Positions 9,001 to 17,087 are shown, counted from the stretch's first letter. The stretch: DNA of 49,435 nucleotides from CAZVJA01 sp964626885 (GCA_964626885.1 CAZVJA010000013.1:1-49435); one strand, 5' to 3'. The notes: a model not told the origin generated them from the letters alone. Numbers and translations: made by a program.

Positions 9001-9432
9001 GTGAACAAAGAACTGATTGCGGCGGCGTTCGGCTTGGTGGTGGCGGTGATTGGCGCGATCATGATCCGCACACATCGCCGTGCCTGGGATATGCAAAAGC
9101 ATGACGCCGCGCTCCCGGACGACGATCGCCTGCATTTTGCCAAACGGTATCGTCGCCGCATGCAGACTTCGTCGTCCGTTGTCGTGCTCGGATTGTTACT
9201 CGCACTTGGGGGGCTGATGCCTTGGGGGCAATTTCCGCTGGCGTTCGCCTGCTATTGGGGCGGAGTGCTTCTGCTGACCGCATGGGTCATTCTGCAGGCG
9301 CTGGGCGATATGCTCTCGACCGGCGCCCGGGCAAAGGTTTCGTTGGCCGAGGTCCGTCAGAAGCAGCGCGAGCTCGAGCGACAGCTCGAGGTGTACAAAA
9401 GCCGGCGTTCCAATGGCCGGCATGAGGAATAG
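9001..9432 (+). CDS. Small membrane protein of unknown function
   Basis: A 143-residue protein with three predicted membrane segments: residues 4-22 (a glycine/alanine-rich helix), about 59-74 and about 79-100. It ends in a charged helical tail (about 108-143) rich in Arg, Lys and Gln that could form a coiled coil. It starts at GTG with GGGGA five bases upstream. No family is recognised. It lies alone between the M28 gene and the convergent LtaS-like gene, whose stop codon is only 42 bp away. Confidence 0.7.
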   Translation: MNKELIAAAFGLVVAVIGAIMIRTHRRAWDMQKHDAALPDDDRLHFAKRYRRRMQTSSSVVVLGLLLALGGLMPWGQFPLAFACYWGGVLLLTAWVILQALGDMLSTGARAKVSLAEVRQKQRELERQLEVYKSRRSNGRHEE

Positions 9433-9473
9433 GGCGCGGAACATCCATCGCGCGAGTTGAGTCGAGGACTCGA

Positions 9474-11483
9474 TTACTGCGTTCGTGTTTCCGAACTGGC
9501 CGGAAGTTTTGCCACCGCCCGGTGCTCGGAACTTTCCGCCGGGTAACACTGCCGACCGTAATACAGCCGGTTGGCTGTCTGGTAGAGGGAGACGGTGTCC
9601 TGTGCCGCTTCCGGTTCAGGGAATCCGGTCGCAGTCAGTTCGTACGTCTTCCGGTCGAGCAGATATCCCCAGGCCGATTTGTTCGAGCCGAGCACCACGA
9701 GCTTATTCTTCGCATCGAGTACCGCCACGTCGTGGTTGTGCTGCATGACGGCGAAGGCGTGCGCTGGATCGGTGGTGAGAATATCGTGGCCGAAAAAGAC
9801 CGATCGATACTCCCCGCCGAGCAGTCCCATGACGGTCGGGGCGATGTCGATCGTTGAGGCGAGCGTGCTCACTCGTGTCCCCCGGCCTTCCCCATCCGGC
9901 ATGAGGACCAGCACCGGCACGCGATAAGACTTCATGGGAAACATCTGCCGTCCGTAAATCCGCGCTCCGTGATCGCCCAGCACAATGAAGATCGTATCTT
10001 TGAAGAAGGCGTGGCTGCGGGCCTTGTCAAAGAAATCTCCCAGTGCCCAATCGGCATAGCTGACGGCGTTGTCCCGTTGCTGGTCGTGGGGAGAGGCTTT
10101 GATCCGCCCTTCGGGGTACGTATAGGGACGATGATTCGAAACGGTGAGCAGCGTGGCGAAGAAGGGTTTACCTTCGGCATGCAGCGCATCGAGTTCTTCA
10201 ATCGCGCGGTGGAACAGGTCTTCGTCGCAAACCCCCCAGGCGTTGACGAAGACCGGGTCAACGAAGTCGCTCTGCTCGAGGAAGCGATTGAAACCGTTCG
10301 ATTTCATGAAGCGGCGCACGCCGTCGAACAAGCCGCGCCCCGCCGTGATGAAGAGCCGTTCATAGCCGCGATCGGCCAGCACGTTCGCCAGTGTATAAAC
10401 ATGCTCCGAGTGATCCCGCTTGAGGATCGACTCGGTCGGGAGCGGCAGCAGTGATGTGAGTACCGCCTCGAGGGCCCGGGCGGTGCGGTTACCAGTGGCG
10501 TAGAAGTTGTCGAACAGGATTCCCTCTTTCGAGAGCGCGTCGAAGCGAGGCGTGAGCCCGCGATTGTCTCCCAAGACTCCCACGAAATCCGATCCGAAGC
10601 TTTCCTCAAGGACGATGACGACGTTGAGGTCGCGACGCGAGCGGGACGACGCGACGACACGATCAACCGGGTTGGCGGATTCTTTTTCCGGATGATCGGA
10701 CTTGGCGACGATCCTCCGGCGCGTGCGTTCCGTCGCTTCATCCTGGTCGAGAGTCGGGTAAAAATCCTCGTAATCGACACGGCAACTCCAGGCGTAATAC
10801 ACGAAACTGTACCAGCCGTTCCCGGCGGATTCGTTCGCCACCCGGTTATCGCTGATCTGCGTGCTGGACCAGCTCAACGTCAGCCAGAGCGCGGGGAGAG
10901 CGGCGAGCAACGCGGCAAAGCAGGAATAACGTCTCAGCGGAGAGAGCGGGATCGGCAGGCAGGCCAGCAACGGGCGCCGAACCCAGGCATAGAAGCCGAT
11001 CCCACACATTGCCACCGTCGAAAACAGCGGGATGACCGGATACGACTGCCAGATATTGCAGCAGACTTCCGTCGGATAGACGAGATACTCGAAAGCGATG
11101 TAGTTCAAGCGGGATTCGAATTCCTCGAAGAACGTAAACTCGACGATACACGAGAATGGGAGCAGCAGAAACCCGACAATCCACAGGGACTCGAGCATCA
11201 GGCGGCTTGGGCGGCTGCTGATCCAGCGATCGCCGATCAATGTCAGGTGCGCGCCCAACGGTAACACAAAAACCGCCGCGGTCAGCAGATCGAATCGAAA
11301 GCCGACGAACATCACGCGCAACAGGTCCGGCGTGGAGATCTCGTTGAATGAGACATGCCGGATCAACAGGGCAATCCGCAGCGTGGTGAACGTCAGCAAC
11401 GTGATGCAGCCAACCAGCAATGTGATCGTGTGCCGACCCAACAATGACCGGATGACTCCCGCAAACTTCAAGCAGCGAAACAT
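9474..11483 (-). CDS. LTA synthase-like membrane sulfatase-fold enzyme
   Basis: A 669-residue protein with about five N-terminal membrane helices (residues 15-240) and a large extracytoplasmic sulfatase-fold domain from about 285. Family features are VIVLEESFGSDFVG (metal Glu), FYATGNRTARALEAVLTSLLPLP (nucleophile region, Thr in NRTARA), FVTVSNHRPY-like NHRPYTYPEGRI and FIVLGDHGARIYG (metal Asp-His). Relatives include LtaS, OpgB/MdoB and other phosphoglycerol or phosphoethanolamine transferases that act on lipid- or sugar-anchored polymers at the outer face of the inner membrane. Planctomycetes lack classical teichoic acids, so a glycan- or lipid-modifying role is more likely. It is followed by a phosphatase gene on the same strand, transcribed ahead of it. 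Confidence 0.85.
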   Translation of the reverse strand: MFRCLKFAGVIRSLLGRHTITLLVGCITLLTFTTLRIALLIRHVSFNEISTPDLLRVMFVGFRFDLLTAAVFVLPLGAHLTLIGDRWISSRPSRLMLESLWIVGFLLLPFSCIVEFTFFEEFESRLNYIAFEYLVYPTEVCCNIWQSYPVIPLFSTVAMCGIGFYAWVRRPLLACLPIPLSPLRRYSCFAALLAALPALWLTLSWSSTQISDNRVANESAGNGWYSFVYYAWSCRVDYEDFYPTLDQDEATERTRRRIVAKSDHPEKESANPVDRVVASSRSRRDLNVVIVLEESFGSDFVGVLGDNRGLTPRFDALSKEGILFDNFYATGNRTARALEAVLTSLLPLPTESILKRDHSEHVYTLANVLADRGYERLFITAGRGLFDGVRRFMKSNGFNRFLEQSDFVDPVFVNAWGVCDEDLFHRAIEELDALHAEGKPFFATLLTVSNHRPYTYPEGRIKASPHDQQRDNAVSYADWALGDFFDKARSHAFFKDTIFIVLGDHGARIYGRQMFPMKSYRVPVLVLMPDGEGRGTRVSTLASTIDIAPTVMGLLGGEYRSVFFGHDILTTDPAHAFAVMQHNHDVAVLDAKNKLVVLGSNKSAWGYLLDRKTYELTATGFPEPEAAQDTVSLYQTANRLYYGRQCYPAESSEHRAVAKLPASSETRTQ

Positions 11484-11537
11484 GGAAGGGGGTGTCCCGG
11501 ATTCGAGCCGAGAAAGGCCGTCAAAGGGAGAAAGCGT

Positions 11538-12140
11538 TCAGCGCCGCGCCGCGTCGGAATTGCCCGCGGCTGTGGTCGAATGATCCTGCGAACCTTTTTC
11601 GTCGAGGATTTTGGCGTAGGCACGGACGTGGACGTTTTGTTCGTCCCGTCCAAACAGCGGCATGCCGGCCAACGATTCCTGGGCCGATTTGTCGCGGATC
11701 AGTTTGTCGTACAGGATGAGAAACTTCGCGGTCCGCGTGACGCCGTGCTGGCAATGCACGAGCATCGGGTAGTTGTTCGGATCGCGAATGACTGCGATAT
11801 GCTGCTGGATGACCGGTTCATCATTGGGGTCGATTTTCAACGGCATCGAAAGTTCAATGAGCTTCGCGCCCGCCCCTTCGACGGCTGCCCGTTCGTCGAT
11901 CCACCGCTGCTCTCCCATTTCACCCGGTTTGCAGAGGTTCACGACGGAACGAAGCTGGTAAGTGTGGACCATTTCCGCCATGGCGTCTGCCTCCAGCCAT
12001 GCGGAACGATAGACCTTGCCCTGTTCATGGATGGCGAAATGCTTGTAACGTTTCGCATTCCGATACGCCCAGCCGCCGGCGACCGCGGCGCCGATGAGTA
12101 GAATGACAATCGCTGTTGTGAGCTTCTTGCGTGATTTCAC
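11538..12140 (-). CDS. Membrane-anchored tyrosine/dual-specificity phosphatase-like protein
   Basis: About 200 residues from the GTG at 12140, which has GAGGGA just upstream; an upstream start at 12233 would give 231 residues. The N-terminus LTTAIVILLIGAAVAGGWAY is a single membrane anchor. The signature MLVHCQHGVTRTAKF contains the CX5R phosphatase loop (Cys is residue 161 of the long form, 130 of the short form), and the motif VYRSAWLEADAM plus RSVVNLCKPGE matches the cell-wall-associated DSP/SIW14-like family. It probably removes phosphate from phosphotyrosine, inositol phosphates or polyphosphate. It lies 55 bp upstream of the LtaS-like gene on the same strand, so the two may be cotranscribed. 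Confidence 0.78.
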   Translation of the reverse strand: MKSRKKLTTAIVILLIGAAVAGGWAYRNAKRYKHFAIHEQGKVYRSAWLEADAMAEMVHTYQLRSVVNLCKPGEMGEQRWIDERAAVEGAGAKLIELSMPLKIDPNDEPVIQQHIAVIRDPNNYPMLVHCQHGVTRTAKFLILYDKLIRDKSAQESLAGMPLFGRDEQNVHVRAYAKILDEKGSQDHSTTAAGNSDAARR

Positions 12141-12287
12141 CGTTCCCTCGGCAATCTTAGTAGTTAGGCGCGAATTCGCCGCGCAAACCGCGTCTGCGTG
12201 CGGATTTGTCGTCCAAATCCGGAGATGTGTCAAGGTGAGAAGAGCTCACCCGCGGAGCGCGTACCCGCTCAATATCGCGGATCGTTG

Positions 12288-13586
12288 CTATTTGGCGGAC
12301 AGGTGCGCATCGGCGAAATCGAGCATCCGTTGCCAGTAATCGCGGTTCATCTGATGATTCGTATCGCGGCGGTATTGCATCAATTGGCTGAATTTCGGCC
12401 CGACGATCGGTTCCTCGCCGTGGACTAATCCCCCTTCCACAAGCCCCTTTGCGCCGAGAAACTTGTAGACTTTGTCGGCGGATTGCAGCCCCCGGTACGA
12501 ACTGCTGTAGTTCGCCCACTTGTCCTGATCCCCTTCGGTATCGAGGAACGGACGCGGAGCGACCAGCGCCATCAGCAGGTTCTGGTCGATCGGCAGCAGA
12601 TCTTCATGATCGTCGAATTTGGGGAATGTGTCATTGAACCAGTGGGGAAAGACCCGGTTGATCCGTTCGACCGTTTCCTGGTCGTTATCGCGGCTGAGGG
12701 CGCACCCGCCAGTGCCCGACTGATGCGGCGCGACGAGCGCGACGCGCTCATCAAAAGCGGCTGCGACGATGGCGGTTTTCCCAAGTCGTGAATGTCCGGT
12801 GACGCAAATCCGTTTCTGGTCGAAGTCGGGAACCGTCTCCAGATAATCAATGATCCGCGAGACTCCCCATGCCCAGGCACGGATCGAACCCCAGTCGTGC
12901 GGGCCGGGCTTGGTTTGTCCCGCGCGAAAATAGTGCGGATGAATGCCATCGGTGAAGTCGGGCTTGTCGGGATCGATATCGCCGTAGTAACAGGTGACGA
13001 GCCCGTATCCCCGCTCGACGAGATAATCGGCTGACCACATCTCCGCTTGTTTTCCACGCCCCGCGTCAGTCGCGCGGTTCTCGACGCAGTCGGGACATTT
13101 GCTATACATCCAGATTTTCGGCAGCGCGACGCCGGGGTCGTTCACTACGGTGTGATTGCCGCAGAAGTTGAGCGACAGAAACAGCGGCGCGGGCCCCTTC
13201 CGCGCGTTCGGCAAAATGCAGAGCACATGCAGCGGCGGTGTTCCCCGCGGGCCGAATCGAAGTTCTACTTCGCGAAGCGTTGCCTTGCGGGCGAGGAACT
13301 CCCGATTTTCGTACAACACCTTCGATTCGATTTTATCCGGTGCGGGGGGGGCTTGACCGTACATGTAGTATTCAAACAGCCCTTTGAGCTCGGGGCGGCG
13401 TTTCTTGTACCAGTCGTCCGGCGTCTTGACCGGCGTGCCGTCGAACATCATCAGTGGTTCGGGCAGTTCGGGATGCGATGGGAGCTGATCCACCTCCGGA
13501 AACATCGGCGTTTCTCCCTGACTTGGTGTCGTGGCAATCATGACGACAGATACAAAACAGACTCCCCAGACGATCCCCCGCAGCAT
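12288..13586 (-). CDS. CE15-like (glucuronoyl) esterase, secreted
   Basis: A 432-residue alpha/beta hydrolase with a signal peptide (residues 1-25, ending SQGE). GHSRLGK (Ser267 numbering from the GTG at 13589) is the CE15 nucleophile elbow (family consensus GCSRxGK), and HQSGTGG plus LVAPRPFLDTEGD are further family landmarks. NHQMNRDYW (His412) is the probable catalytic His. These enzymes cleave the ester between glucuronoxylan and lignin or related glucuronate esters. The residue 23 after the Ser, Glu in the fungal enzymes, is Gln290 here; acidic residues in DTEGDQD (350-356) could stand in for it. The ATG at 13586 has GGAGGGG six bases upstream. No other polysaccharide-degrading genes are adjacent. 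Confidence 0.8.
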   Translation of the reverse strand: MLRGIVWGVCFVSVVMIATTPSQGETPMFPEVDQLPSHPELPEPLMMFDGTPVKTPDDWYKKRRPELKGLFEYYMYGQAPPAPDKIESKVLYENREFLARKATLREVELRFGPRGTPPLHVLCILPNARKGPAPLFLSLNFCGNHTVVNDPGVALPKIWMYSKCPDCVENRATDAGRGKQAEMWSADYLVERGYGLVTCYYGDIDPDKPDFTDGIHPHYFRAGQTKPGPHDWGSIRAWAWGVSRIIDYLETVPDFDQKRICVTGHSRLGKTAIVAAAFDERVALVAPHQSGTGGCALSRDNDQETVERINRVFPHWFNDTFPKFDDHEDLLPIDQNLLMALVAPRPFLDTEGDQDKWANYSSSYRGLQSADKVYKFLGAKGLVEGGLVHGEEPIVGPKFSQLMQYRRDTNHQMNRDYWQRMLDFADAHLSAK

Positions 13587-13689
13587 CACTGTCCCCTCCG
13601 CTTGCGTCTCGAAACTTAGTTACCCGCCAGAATAACTTTCCACGATTCGCAAGGGAATTGCCTCGAACAGATTTGTTTCAGCATGGAGG

Positions 13690-13812
13690 ACACGGTGACA
13701 CGAGAATGGAGGATGGAAGATAGAGAATGGATGATGTCGATACTGGCCCACGACGCACTTTGTCATCCTCTGTCCTCCATCCGCCATCTTCCGTCTTCCA
13801 TCTTCTACTCTC
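13690..13812. repeat. Inverted GGATGGAAGAT-type repeats
   Basis: A plus-strand arm rich in the words GGAGGAT, GGAAGAT and GAATGGA (13696-13737) faces a complementary arm rich in CATCCTC, CCTCCATC and CATCTTCC (13762-13812), about 25 bp apart. A related direct copy lies at 15452-15498. The block fills the leader of the archease gene and is the only reason the archease reading frame appears extended to 13683. Confidence 0.55.
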
Positions 13813-13859
13813 CTCACTCCCTTGACATCCCCGCTGTTCCGACGGACGCTCAGAGAACC

Positions 13860-14270
13860 ATGTACGAAGTCTTCGAGCACACTGCCGACGCCGGCTTGCG
13901 GATCGAGGCACCGGATCTCGACACCCTGTTCGTCGAGGCGGCCCGGGGTTTCAATTCGCTGGTGATCGAAAACCCGGACGCCATTCGGCCGGTGGTGGAA
14001 GAGGAGATTCGTGTGGAGGGAGCAGCGCCCGATTACCTGCTGTTCGACTGGCTGAACGAGCTGCTGTTTCGGTTCGACAGCGAAAAACGTCTGTTCTCCG
14101 AGTTTACAGTGACGCGCGACGAACTCGGGCTGACGGCCAAAGTTCGGGGAGAAACATTCGACCCCGAGCGACACCAGCCGGCGCATGAAATCAAGGCGAT
14201 CACGTATCATCAACTGGAAGTCAAGCAGACGGCGAACGGCTGGGAAGGGCGGGTGATCGTCGATATTTAA
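13860..14270 (+). CDS. Archease
   Basis: A 136-residue protein that opens with MYEVFEHTADAGLRIEA and carries LFDWLNELLFRFDSEK and EIKAITYHQLEVK, the standard archease layout with the metal-binding acidic residues (HTAD; the C-terminal VDI end). Archease speeds the RNA ligase RtcB through its GTP-dependent activation and multiple turnover in tRNA splicing or RNA repair. rtcB usually sits beside it, but no rtcB is in this window. The ATG at 13860 starts exactly at the conserved N-terminus; upstream residues in the open frame come from the repeat block and are not family sequence. Length agrees with the usual 135-145 residues. Confidence 0.92.
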   Translation: MYEVFEHTADAGLRIEAPDLDTLFVEAARGFNSLVIENPDAIRPVVEEEIRVEGAAPDYLLFDWLNELLFRFDSEKRLFSEFTVTRDELGLTAKVRGETFDPERHQPAHEIKAITYHQLEVKQTANGWEGRVIVDI

Positions 14271-14321
14271 CCTGGTACGCTCGGTTCCCTCGATGCGGCG
14301 CTCTCAGTGGTTCTGGAGATT

Positions 14322-14411
14322 GGGGATGTGAATCCCCCGTTCTTTCACGACGCCTTCGCACGCTGGAAAGCAGATTTCTGTTCGACAAAAACGGGGGACC
14401 GACGTCCCCCG
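14322..14411. repeat. Two short G-rich/C-rich hairpins (copies 3 and 4)
   Basis: GGGGAT-GTGA-ATCCCC at 14322-14337 and CGGGGGAC-CGAC-GTCCCCCG at 14392-14411 are perfect stems with four-base loops, within the 219-bp gap between archease and the Sua5-like gene. The second is followed by CTC, and a run of seven T begins only 12 bp later, so neither is a convincing terminator. They belong to the same family as the copies at 1578 and 7717. Confidence 0.5.
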
Positions 14412-14489
14412 CTCACCTGATATTTTTTTGTTACCACTTTTGCATTTCCGTACATTCTCAATTCCATACATTCTCCACCAGACTCGCGT

Positions 14490-15473
14490 ATGACTTGTCC
14501 CGTAGGTACCGATGTTCGTCAGGCTGCCTCCATTCTTCAGGAGGGGGGACTGGTCGCCTTTCCGACCGAGACCGTGTATGGGCTCGGCGCGAACGCCCTC
14601 AACGCGCGCGCGGCGGCCCGCATCTTCGAGGTGAAGAATCGGCCGCACTTCGATCCGATCATCGTGCATGTCGCGGATCGTGCCGCGCTGACGCGGTTGG
14701 TGCGCGAGATTCCCGCCGCCGCCGCGACACTGGGGGAGCGCTTCTGGCCGGGACCGCTGACGCTCGTGCTGCCGAAGGCCGACATTGTGCCCGACATCGT
14801 GACGGCGGGACTTACGACGGTGGCCGTGCGCGTTCCCGATCATCCGACAGCGTTCGAGCTTCTGCGGGAGTCTGGTTTGCCGATCGCGGCGCCGAGCGCG
14901 AACCCGTTCGGGCGCATCAGCCCCACGCAGGCGGAGCATGTCCGCGAGATGCTGGGCGACAAGATCGACTACATTCTCGACGGCGGTCCTTGCCGTGTCG
15001 GCGTGGAGTCGACGGTCCTCGATGTTTCGGGGGACGTGCCGACGCTGCTTCGGCCGGGGGGCTTGCCTGTGGAGGAGATCGAGCAGGTGATCGGTGCCGT
15101 CGCGTTGCCGGGTCAGGCGAAGTCGAGTACATCCTCGGCCATGCCCGCTCCCGGCATGTTGCCGCGGCATTACGCGCCGCGCACTCCGCTCGTCATTCTG
15201 AATGCCGACGCGGAATCAGCACAGTTCGAAAGTCCGCGCCGCGGTTTGCTGGCATTTCAACCTCCGCGTGACACGACCAGCTACGCCGCCGTGGAGGTGC
15301 TGTCGAAATCGGGGGATCTGGCGGAAGCGGCCGCGAACTTTTTCGCGGCGCTGCGCCGTCTCGATGCGCTGGGACTCGACGTCATTCATGCGGAACCCTT
15401 TCCGGAACAGGGACTCGGCCGCGCGCTCAATGATCGTCTGCGCCGCGCCGCGGAGAAGGAGGATGGAGGATAG
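14490..15473 (+). CDS. L-threonylcarbamoyladenylate synthase (Sua5/YrdC)
   Basis: A 327-residue protein. Residues 8-195 form the YrdC domain: GGLVAFPTETVYGLGANAL, IFEVKNRPHFDPIIVHV, FWPGPLTLVL, VAVRVPDHPTAF, APSANPFGRISPTQAEHV and STVLDVSGDVPTLLRPGGL. The following 130 residues, with MLPRHYAPRTPL at their start, are the Sua5 C-terminal domain. It makes threonylcarbamoyl-AMP from threonine, bicarbonate and ATP, the first step of t6A37 on tRNAs that read ANN codons. The rest of the pathway (tsaB, tsaD, tsaE) is not in the window. The C-terminus ends inside the GA-rich repeat at 15452, so the final residues EKEDGG are repeat-encoded. Confidence 0.95.
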   Translation: MTCPVGTDVRQAASILQEGGLVAFPTETVYGLGANALNARAAARIFEVKNRPHFDPIIVHVADRAALTRLVREIPAAAATLGERFWPGPLTLVLPKADIVPDIVTAGLTTVAVRVPDHPTAFELLRESGLPIAAPSANPFGRISPTQAEHVREMLGDKIDYILDGGPCRVGVESTVLDVSGDVPTLLRPGGLPVEEIEQVIGAVALPGQAKSSTSSAMPAPGMLPRHYAPRTPLVILNADAESAQFESPRRGLLAFQPPRDTTSYAAVEVLSKSGDLAEAAANFFAALRRLDALGLDVIHAEPFPEQGLGRALNDRLRRAAEKEDGG

Positions 15474-15498
15474 AAGATGGAAGACGGAGGATGGAAAG
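15452..15498. repeat. GA-rich GGATGGAAGAT-type repeat overlapping the sua5 3' end
   Basis: The words GGAGGAT, GGATAGAAGAT and GGAAGACGGAGGAT run in tandem from within the last codons of the Sua5-like gene into the intergenic space. They match the arm at 13696-13737 before archease, indicating a repeat family that has touched a coding end. Confidence 0.5.
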
Positions 15499-15516
15499 AA
15501 GTCGTCGGCTGTTCCT

Positions 15517-15564
15517 GAAGCCCGCAGCCTGATCAACTGAAGCCAGTTTTTGTTTGCGGGCTTC
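15517..15564. repeat. 9-bp inverted repeat
   Basis: GAAGCCCGC at 15517-15525 is exactly repeated in inverse as GCGGGCTTC at 15556-15564, with a 30-nt loop. It ends eight bases before the putative -35 box of the riboswitch operon and could be the 3' structure of the sua5 transcript, a repeat, or an operator. Confidence 0.35.
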
Positions 15565-15572
15565 ACTCTTAG

Positions 15573-15600
15573 TTGACATTCCAATCGCTCGCGGTAGGAT
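15573..15600 (+). promoter_or_regulatory. Sigma-70-like promoter of the cobalamin riboswitch operon
   Basis: TTGACA (15573-15578) matches the -35 consensus exactly and TAGGAT (15595-15600) matches the -10 in four of six positions, with 16-bp spacing. Transcription would begin near 15607, just before the riboswitch. Position in front of the aptamer supports the call. Confidence 0.6.
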
Positions 15601-15611
15601 GGCTGTTCGAC

Positions 15612-15808
15612 TTGGGTGTCCCCCGGCTTGTTGCCTGGGGGAAGAATAGGGAAAACGGTGCAAATCCGTTGCGGTCCCGCCGCTGTAACCGGGGACGAAC
15701 GCTGCGAAAACCACTGTGACGAACGAACGTCGACCGATGTCGGCGTTTGCAAGTCGCGGGAAGGGGCAGTCAGTAGGCGAATCCGGGAGCCAGAAGACCT
15801 GCCCAGAT
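15612..15808 (+). promoter_or_regulatory. Cobalamin (B12) riboswitch
   Basis: All the main landmarks of the AdoCbl-type aptamer are present in order: GGTGTCCCCCGGC with pairing GCCTGGGGG; GAATAGGGAA; GGTGCAAATCC; GCGGTCCCGCCGCTGTAACCG split over the core; CCACTG; GTCGCGGGAAGG; GCAGTCAGTAGGC and the B12-box end GGGAGCCAGAAGACCTGCC. High adenosyl- or methylcobalamin normally lowers expression of the downstream genes, which are typically B12 uptake or synthesis genes. The following 295 nt up to the first start codon (16104) contain no gene and should hold the expression platform; CCTCG at 15981 could pair with the CGAGG Shine-Dalgarno region near 16092, but this is only a suggestion. Confidence 0.95.
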
Positions 15809-16103
15809 GTCGGTTATGCTCGTCGGGTCTTTCGAGGAAAAGACATTGCCCCGATTGCGCTGCCGTCTCACTTCCGCTTCCTAGCGAAGCGGTGCGCGGT
15901 GATTTTCGTTTTCAGTCGAGATCCCTCCGCGCGCTGAAATTCTCTCGCGAGACATTGCGCTTTCGTGTGTCCTGTTCATTCCTCGCCGACCTGACGGACG
16001 ATTCGGCGACTCTGCAATTTCGAAATGCCGCCGTCCCGCCGACAAAATTCGGCCGGACGGGCCTTTTCGCGATGCAGGCCGCCACGGACAACGAGGACTT
16101 GTC

Positions 16104-17087
16104 ATGCAGGTAAGTTTCCAGTGGTGTCGATCGATTAAGCATCATGTTCGGGGCGAAAACGGCTATTCGATGGCCCGGCGCGATCTCCCCTCTCCCCTTA
16201 CAGGAGAGGGACTGAGGGTGAGGGGGTGCTTACCGGGAAAGCTTTGTTCGCGCGGCTTCACGCTCATCGAGTTGCTGGTCGTGATCGCGATCATTGCGAT
16301 TTTGATCACGCTGCTGTTGCCGGCGGTGCAGCATGCCCGCGCATCGGCCCGGCGCACGCAGTGCCGCAACAATATCAAGCAACTCGTGCTCGCGCTGCAC
16401 AATTATGCCGAGTCGCACCTCGAAGTTCTCATGCCGTACAGCATCGACGATGTTGTCGAAATCAATTACGTCACCTCCGGATTCTCCGGAACGCGCGGCA
16501 AGATCAACTACTGGTTCGGCATCGTCGATAACACGCAGACCAGTCCGTATCTGCAGCTTGATTTTGCCAAAGGGTTTCTTGCTCCCTATATGGAGTCGGT
16601 CCGGGCGGCGTACCAGTGTCCCGACTTCGGCGTGATGCAGGTCGGCAATGTGCGGTTCGGCGAGATGGCCTCGGGCTACGCATACAACGGCTATTCGCTG
16701 GGGCGCGGCATCGACTACGATTATTCCGCCTGGCCGACGATCGCCGTCAGCAGTGCCCCCGCCACGTTCAAGTTTCGCGATATCGGTACAACATCCAAAA
16801 CGATCGCGTTTACCGACAGCGCGCAGGTCCGCTGCTTCGATTGGCCGACGTGCAGCAATCTGTCGGTCGAGGAAGTCTGGCTGCTGGAGCCGCCGTCGAA
16901 TCAATATCCCACGACGCACTTCCGGCATGACGGGACCGCGAACGTTGCGTTTTTGGACGGGCATGTGGAGACCGTCGAACCAAGCTGGATCGATCTGCCG
17001 TTTGTCCCACCGGCGCAGGTGGACCGTATGCGGAAGATCGGGCTGGGGCATGTCGGGCCGGATGATACGTTTTACGACCAGCAATAA
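16104..17087 (+). CDS. DUF1559 prepilin-like protein
   Basis: A 327-residue protein whose type IV prepilin-like signal, GFTLIELLVVIAIIAILITLLLPAV, lies at residues 51-75, with RRTQCRNNIKQLVLALHNY after it, the classic DUF1559 start. The C-terminal part ends in FRHDGTANVAFLDGHVE, also a DUF1559 (major-pilin-fold) hallmark. These proteins are abundant in planctomycetes and are probably processed by a prepilin peptidase and assembled or held at the membrane. Odd feature: 50 residues precede the prepilin motif instead of the usual 5-15, and residues 28-42 are encoded by a palindromic repeat. GAGGA eight bases before ATG 16104 supports that start. It is the first gene after the B12 riboswitch. Confidence 0.85.
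   Translation: MQVSFQWCRSIKHHVRGENGYSMARRDLPSPLTGEGLRVRGCLPGKLCSRGFTLIELLVVIAIIAILITLLLPAVQHARASARRTQCRNNIKQLVLALHNYAESHLEVLMPYSIDDVVEINYVTSGFSGTRGKINYWFGIVDNTQTSPYLQLDFAKGFLAPYMESVRAAYQCPDFGVMQVGNVRFGEMASGYAYNGYSLGRGIDYDYSAWPTIAVSSAPATFKFRDIGTTSKTIAFTDSAQVRCFDWPTCSNLSVEEVWLLEPPSNQYPTTHFRHDGTANVAFLDGHVETVEPSWIDLPFVPPAQVDRMRKIGLGHVGPDDTFYDQQ
16188..16231. repeat. CCCTCTCCC-GGGAGAGGG type repeat inside a coding leader
   Basis: CCTCTCC and GGAGAGG (16189-16209) form a hairpin, followed by GGGTGAGGGGG. The same layout (CCCTCTCCC, loop, GGGAGAGGG, then GGGTGAGGGGG) occurs between amrS and amrB at 23531-23570. Here it sits in frame in the DUF1559 N-terminal leader. Confidence 0.6.

Noticed and set aside
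15616..16113. 165-residue open frame on the plus strand
   Set aside because: It runs through the cobalamin aptamer and its expression platform; the protein has no family pattern, so it is chance.
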